Positions 60,195-64,000 of a stretch of DNA of 64,000 nucleotides are shown here, piece after piece (position 1 is the first letter of the stretch; the number at the start of each line of letters is the position of its first letter). The notes under the pieces are model-generated. The model saw only the letters and a program-made list of their open reading frames with translations. It searched no databases and was not told the origin of the DNA. The position numbers and the translations under genes were made by a program. Source of the DNA: Solenopsis invicta (Eukaryota; Arthropoda; Insecta; Hymenoptera; Formicidae); assembly GCF_016802725.1 (NCBI RefSeq), contig NC_052670.1, positions 11,428,141 through 11,492,140 on the forward strand, given 5' to 3'.

Positions 60195-60827
60195 GTCCAC
60201 ATATATCGGTTTCCCTTGTACGCCCTTAATGCCACGTTCGCTCATGTACCAACACACGCGTGTATAGCCGCAAACTGTTTCTCCTGCACAAGCAGTCTAT
60301 TCCTAAAATAGATACGCGCGAGCATATTTCGCGAATCGTGCATGGAAGTTGCACGAGATAGGTCGGGTAAGAAGAAACATGGACCCGTATCTATAACTTG
60401 AATGTAAGGACATTTATGCTCGACTTTATGAGTCGTGCGAAAACGTTTATGGTTTTCGTACGATAAAAGTTGCCGTAAAACTTATTTTGGTTCTTTCATA
60501 CGACATTATCGAAGAAAATGTGCTTTCTCTGCTTCGTTATATATACTGATGAAAATATAGTTTTGTATTGTATGCGAAGGGATTCAGTCTCATTTTACAG
60601 CTACAGTTCTAGACATTTGTCAGAAAAATACAACAGGATAACCTCTATGGTATTTTATGCCGCAAAAGTCGAAAAAAAAAATAGAAAGAACGGAGACAAC
60701 TTACTTGTAACCACTGTTATATATTTTTATGTTGCATTAGTATTTGTAATTTTAGTTTTTTTTACTCTTACACTATTTTATTAATATTGATGAAACTATT
60801 GTGAGTTGAATCAATTTGTCAATGTTA

Positions 60828-61198
60828 TGTGTGACCCAGGGATATTACTACTTATGTAAAATCGTTACTCTCTCTCTGTAGAAAGTGTAACAAGTTTATT
60901 GATCATTTCATACGTAAGTGTAGAGAGATAATAAAGAATGGAGCACACGAAAATACGAGTATTCGGCTCTTGCATTCTTCGTCCAATTTGATTGTCCCAC
61001 TCTTAAATGGTCATAAATCCCACCACTTTGCATACACGGCAAAAATGCAGGGGTGTATTAAAATCCTTTTTCCAAATGTAAAAAAATAAATATTTCGTAT
61101 TTTTTTGTATAGTAGTAAAGAGTATGAAATTTTTATTGGTATAATTTACTTTCCTTAAACATAATACTTAATAAATTAAGTTTTTGATCGGCATATGT
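60828..61198 (-). repeat. Dispersed repeat S, copy 2 (inverted)
   Basis: Reverse-complement relative of 51537-51888 over essentially its full length, 9.3 kb away. Internally it has AATAAA-type words and an extra GA-rich stretch not seen in copy 1. Confidence 0.7.
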
Positions 61199-61552
61199 TC
61201 CAGAGTTATCCTATGAAATTGCGTCTTTTTTTTCTGTTGTACAAACAATACGAAAAAAAATACAATTATACAAAAGTTTTCGACGAATCCAATTGCATTT
61301 AATCGAACTGCCAAGTCAATTGAGTAACATAAAACTACACAAGTTTTGTCAAATTTTGCAATTAAATCCGGCTGGCGTTTCGGCAATTGTCACCATCATA
61401 TCAGCGTTTCGAAAACGATTAAAATTGTTAAAAAAACACCGACGGAAAAACACCGCGCGTGACGACGAAACGACCTGTTTAGTCGAGAGCGTTAGGCAGG
61501 CGCAACGTGAAAAGGCAGGAACGACGCAGCGGAATATAATCTCCCCCTTCCC

Positions 61553-61610
61553 TACTGTGTCGGATCGTACTGGATTGTCAGTACTGTGTCGGATCGTACT
61601 GGATTGTCAG
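61553..61610. repeat. Exact 29-bp tandem duplication
   Basis: TACTGTGTCGGATCGTACTG plus nine further bases (61553-61581) is repeated exactly at 61582-61610. GC-richer intronic sequence. Confidence 0.97.
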
Positions 61611-62530
61611 GGGCTGTGTCCTCCTCGGTGGATCACGCGCTGGCGAGGGAACGCGAACGGGGCGCGAACGAGAGGGAGCTGGAGGGAGCGCGACGATGGC
61701 TTCTCGCTCAAAGGACGCTGAAGCGAATGGGATGCGGACGTCGTTGTCACGAGCAGGCGTGAGGTCGCTGATATTCCCTTGTCTTTTATTAAGGAGGGTT
61801 TCCTTTCTACGTTTGCGTCGCTCGTTCCTCCTTTCACACTCTCGTTGCTCTGTTTAGCGGTCGCTGCCGATGTTCTTTTCTGCTACGCGCTTCTCTCTGT
61901 CCGTCTCTCGTTGTACCGACACCACCGCAATGCGCCCCTGCGAATAATGCTATAATTATTTCTCTGTCCCTTTTTTCCTTTACTTTTTTGCCTTCTCCCT
62001 CTCTGCTTTTCTTTCCTTTATTTCTCTTTCTGTCTAGGTTCATCTTTGTACTCTCCGCAAACGATTCTTTGCGCCACCCTGTCCGCCCCGCCATATGTTG
62101 CTGCTTTTTTCTCGTGGTCATTAACGCGCAGTGAACCGTGCGATGAATGTCTAATTCCGGCTTCTTCGCGGTCCGCGAGAAATTGGTGGTTCGTCCTCAC
62201 TATTTCAGACTTTTGCTCGAGCCGGAATTGAAGTCCGGAAAGTTTCAGATTTATTTATTTTTTATTTTATTTAATTAAGAAACTGCACTAACGATGTATT
62301 TCTGTGCAATGCTGTAAAAATACAATCAAATAGAGTAAACGCTAAAAACGAGAGAGTTCTAGAATTGAGCAATATCTAATATTAGGCGAGTTATAGAATA
62401 ACAAATAAATAATGTATCGATTTATTGTTCAAAAGCCTATTCCTTATTCGGAGATATTTAACATTTACTAACCAGTCTCGATCGATTAGTATCATTTGGT
62501 CACAATTATAAATATCGATTTTGAATTTTG

Positions 62531-63368
62531 AAGGTAGACTTGCTATATTAGATGCTTGTTAACATTGTTATTGTTAAATTGATTTTCGATTCAGTATTGT
62601 GATATTTTCAATTTAGTTCAACCTAGAACTGTGTTTCGAACCAGTTATCGGCGCGCAGTTTGGCAGCAGTGAAAATGTATATAAAATCACACTAGAAATG
62701 TGTCAGTATTAATGTCTAGCTTGTAACCATTAATCCTCAGTAGGCACACTAGGTCTTTTTTACCAAGATGGAATTTCACTCTCAAATTTCTCCAAACAAA
62801 TTTTTATTTTTATTAAACAATGGTTTTAACATTTGAGTTAAATGGTTGTTAGTAATATAAAACAGATATTGATAACAGTAATCAGTTTTTTTTTAGATTT
62901 TTTGAAAGTCTAAAACAATAAAAATGTTGGGCGAAGAAGACTCTGTGTTTTAAGGGGAAATTGCCATATGAGATGTTTGTTAGCATTGTTATTATTAAAT
63001 TGGTTCTCGATTCAATATTGTGATATTACTATTCTCGTTCAACTTGGAACTGTTTTGAGATCGAACCAGTTATTGGTGCGCAGTTTGGTGAACTTGAAGA
63101 TGTATATGAAGTCATACGAGAAATATCAGCACTAAGATTCAGCTGTAACCTTTAACTTTTCATAGGCACATTAGGTCTTTTTTTTTATCCAGACGAAATT
63201 TTATTCTCAAATTTTTTCGAATAAATTTTAATTTTTATTAAATAATGCTTTTAACAAATTGAGTTAAACAATTATTTATTAATATAGAATAGACATTGAA
63301 AAGTAACCTTGAGTTTTTTTAAATTTTTGAAAAGTTTAGAACAGTAAAAAAAATTGGACTGGACGAAA
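62531..63368 (+). repeat. Two tandem copies of repeat R, about 415 bases each
   Basis: Copy 1 runs from about 62531 to 62945 and copy 2 from about 62950 to 63368. Matching blocks include AGATG(C/T)TTGTTA(A/G)CATTGTTATT, GATTCA(G/A)TATTGTGATATT, GCGCAGTTTGG and AGGCACA(C/T)TAGGTCTTTTT. A third, single copy is at 36680-36900. Noncoding. Confidence 0.8.
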
Positions 63369-64000
63369 AAGATCCAGTGTGCCAAGTAAAAATATGTGGA
63401 TCTACCTCCGCAGGGTTGAGACTCTTGATTAATTGCGTGTTCACATGCCGGTTTATGTTCTCTTATTAATTTTGATTTCACTGCAATGACTCGATATAAT
63501 GTTGTAGTTCCAAAAATGCTCGAGAAGTACCGTTTGCCTGACATCGCTCCATATATGATGCAAGAACTTTCGGAAGATATCCGCGAACGACCTCGTTTCC
63601 TTCCTTTGCTCTTTCGGTTCTCTCCAGAAAACTTCTTTGCTCTTTTTCCCGACCGAGCGACCTCGTCGTCTCGAATTCTTTGCGTTTATTCTGGATCTTC
63701 CTCTCTTTGAGATAGTATATAATTATACTTGTCCTGGTATATACGTAGTGTTTCTTTTTTTCCTCCTCTGTCATTACGTAGGCATTACGTATTTCAGTAA
63801 GACACGTTTGATTTTACGGAGGAGCATCCGTGCATCGAGGTTTCATTGTGATTAAAAACGCCGCTTTAAGAGTCCGCATCTTAACGCCCTTCTCCTCCTC
63901 CCCTTTCCCGCACCTTTGAAAATACCATTTATTTTTTCTATGTCACGATATTGGCTTTTGTGAGAACGCATCCGACCGTTATAGATATATCTTAAAATGT

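Larger units (their letters stand above)
57577..64000 (+). other. Probable first intron of the signal-peptide gene
   Basis: Starts with GTAAGT. It contains repeats T (58220-58450) and S (60828-61198), a hairpin MITE (59487-59622), a tandem duplication (61553-61610), the R tandem array (62531-63368) and GC-richer patches at 59830-60360, 61440-62230 and 63480-63910. I saw no convincing coding exon. The call depends on the exon at 57480 being real. Confidence 0.45.

Overview
The window is animal nuclear DNA, most likely from a hymenopteran insect and possibly an ant. It is AT-rich, its genes are split by short introns with canonical GT-AG junctions, and its GC-rich islands keep many CpG dinucleotides. 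It also carries many short inverted-repeat transposons. The species call is inference; the gene calls rest on exon-by-exon translation. There are no bacterial, phage or CRISPR features.

The first 19 kb is a compact block of five complete housekeeping genes on alternating strands. They are mRpS6 (minus, 4 exons, mitochondrial ribosome), snurportin-1 (plus, 5 coding exons, nuclear import of capped snRNPs), CENP-L (minus, 5 exons, inner kinetochore), FCP1/CTDP1 (plus, 7 exons, RNA polymerase II CTD phosphatase) and mRpS17 (minus, 4 exons, mitochondrial ribosome). Snurportin-1/CENP-L and FCP1/mRpS17 converge tail to tail. CENP-L and FCP1 are head to head across a 1.2-kb gap. All reading frames close across every splice junction I assigned.

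From 19 to about 52 kb I found no convincing gene. This stretch is AT-rich and broken by GC-richer patches of unknown role. It holds two large fold-back elements, several hairpin MITEs, a tRNA-like SINE-type element and other dispersed repeats. The element at 48.3-50.3 kb has 9-bp target duplications and arms of tandem repeats, as in Mutator-type or Foldback transposons. The one at 42.3-46.5 kb has inverted repeats inside inverted repeats and has been invaded by smaller elements. A third GC-rich palindrome lies at 3.2-3.9 kb.

From 52 to 57.6 kb a GC- and CpG-rich block leads to a 97-base exon encoding a signal peptide (57480-57576) with a consensus donor. This is probably the first coding exon of a secreted or membrane protein whose remaining exons lie beyond the window; 57577-64000 would be its first intron.

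The most interesting items are the two fold-back elements, a snurportin C-terminus that seems to be built from a decayed duplicate of its own penultimate exon, a MITE insertion whose empty site is preserved in a sister repeat, and a CENP-L gene in an insect.
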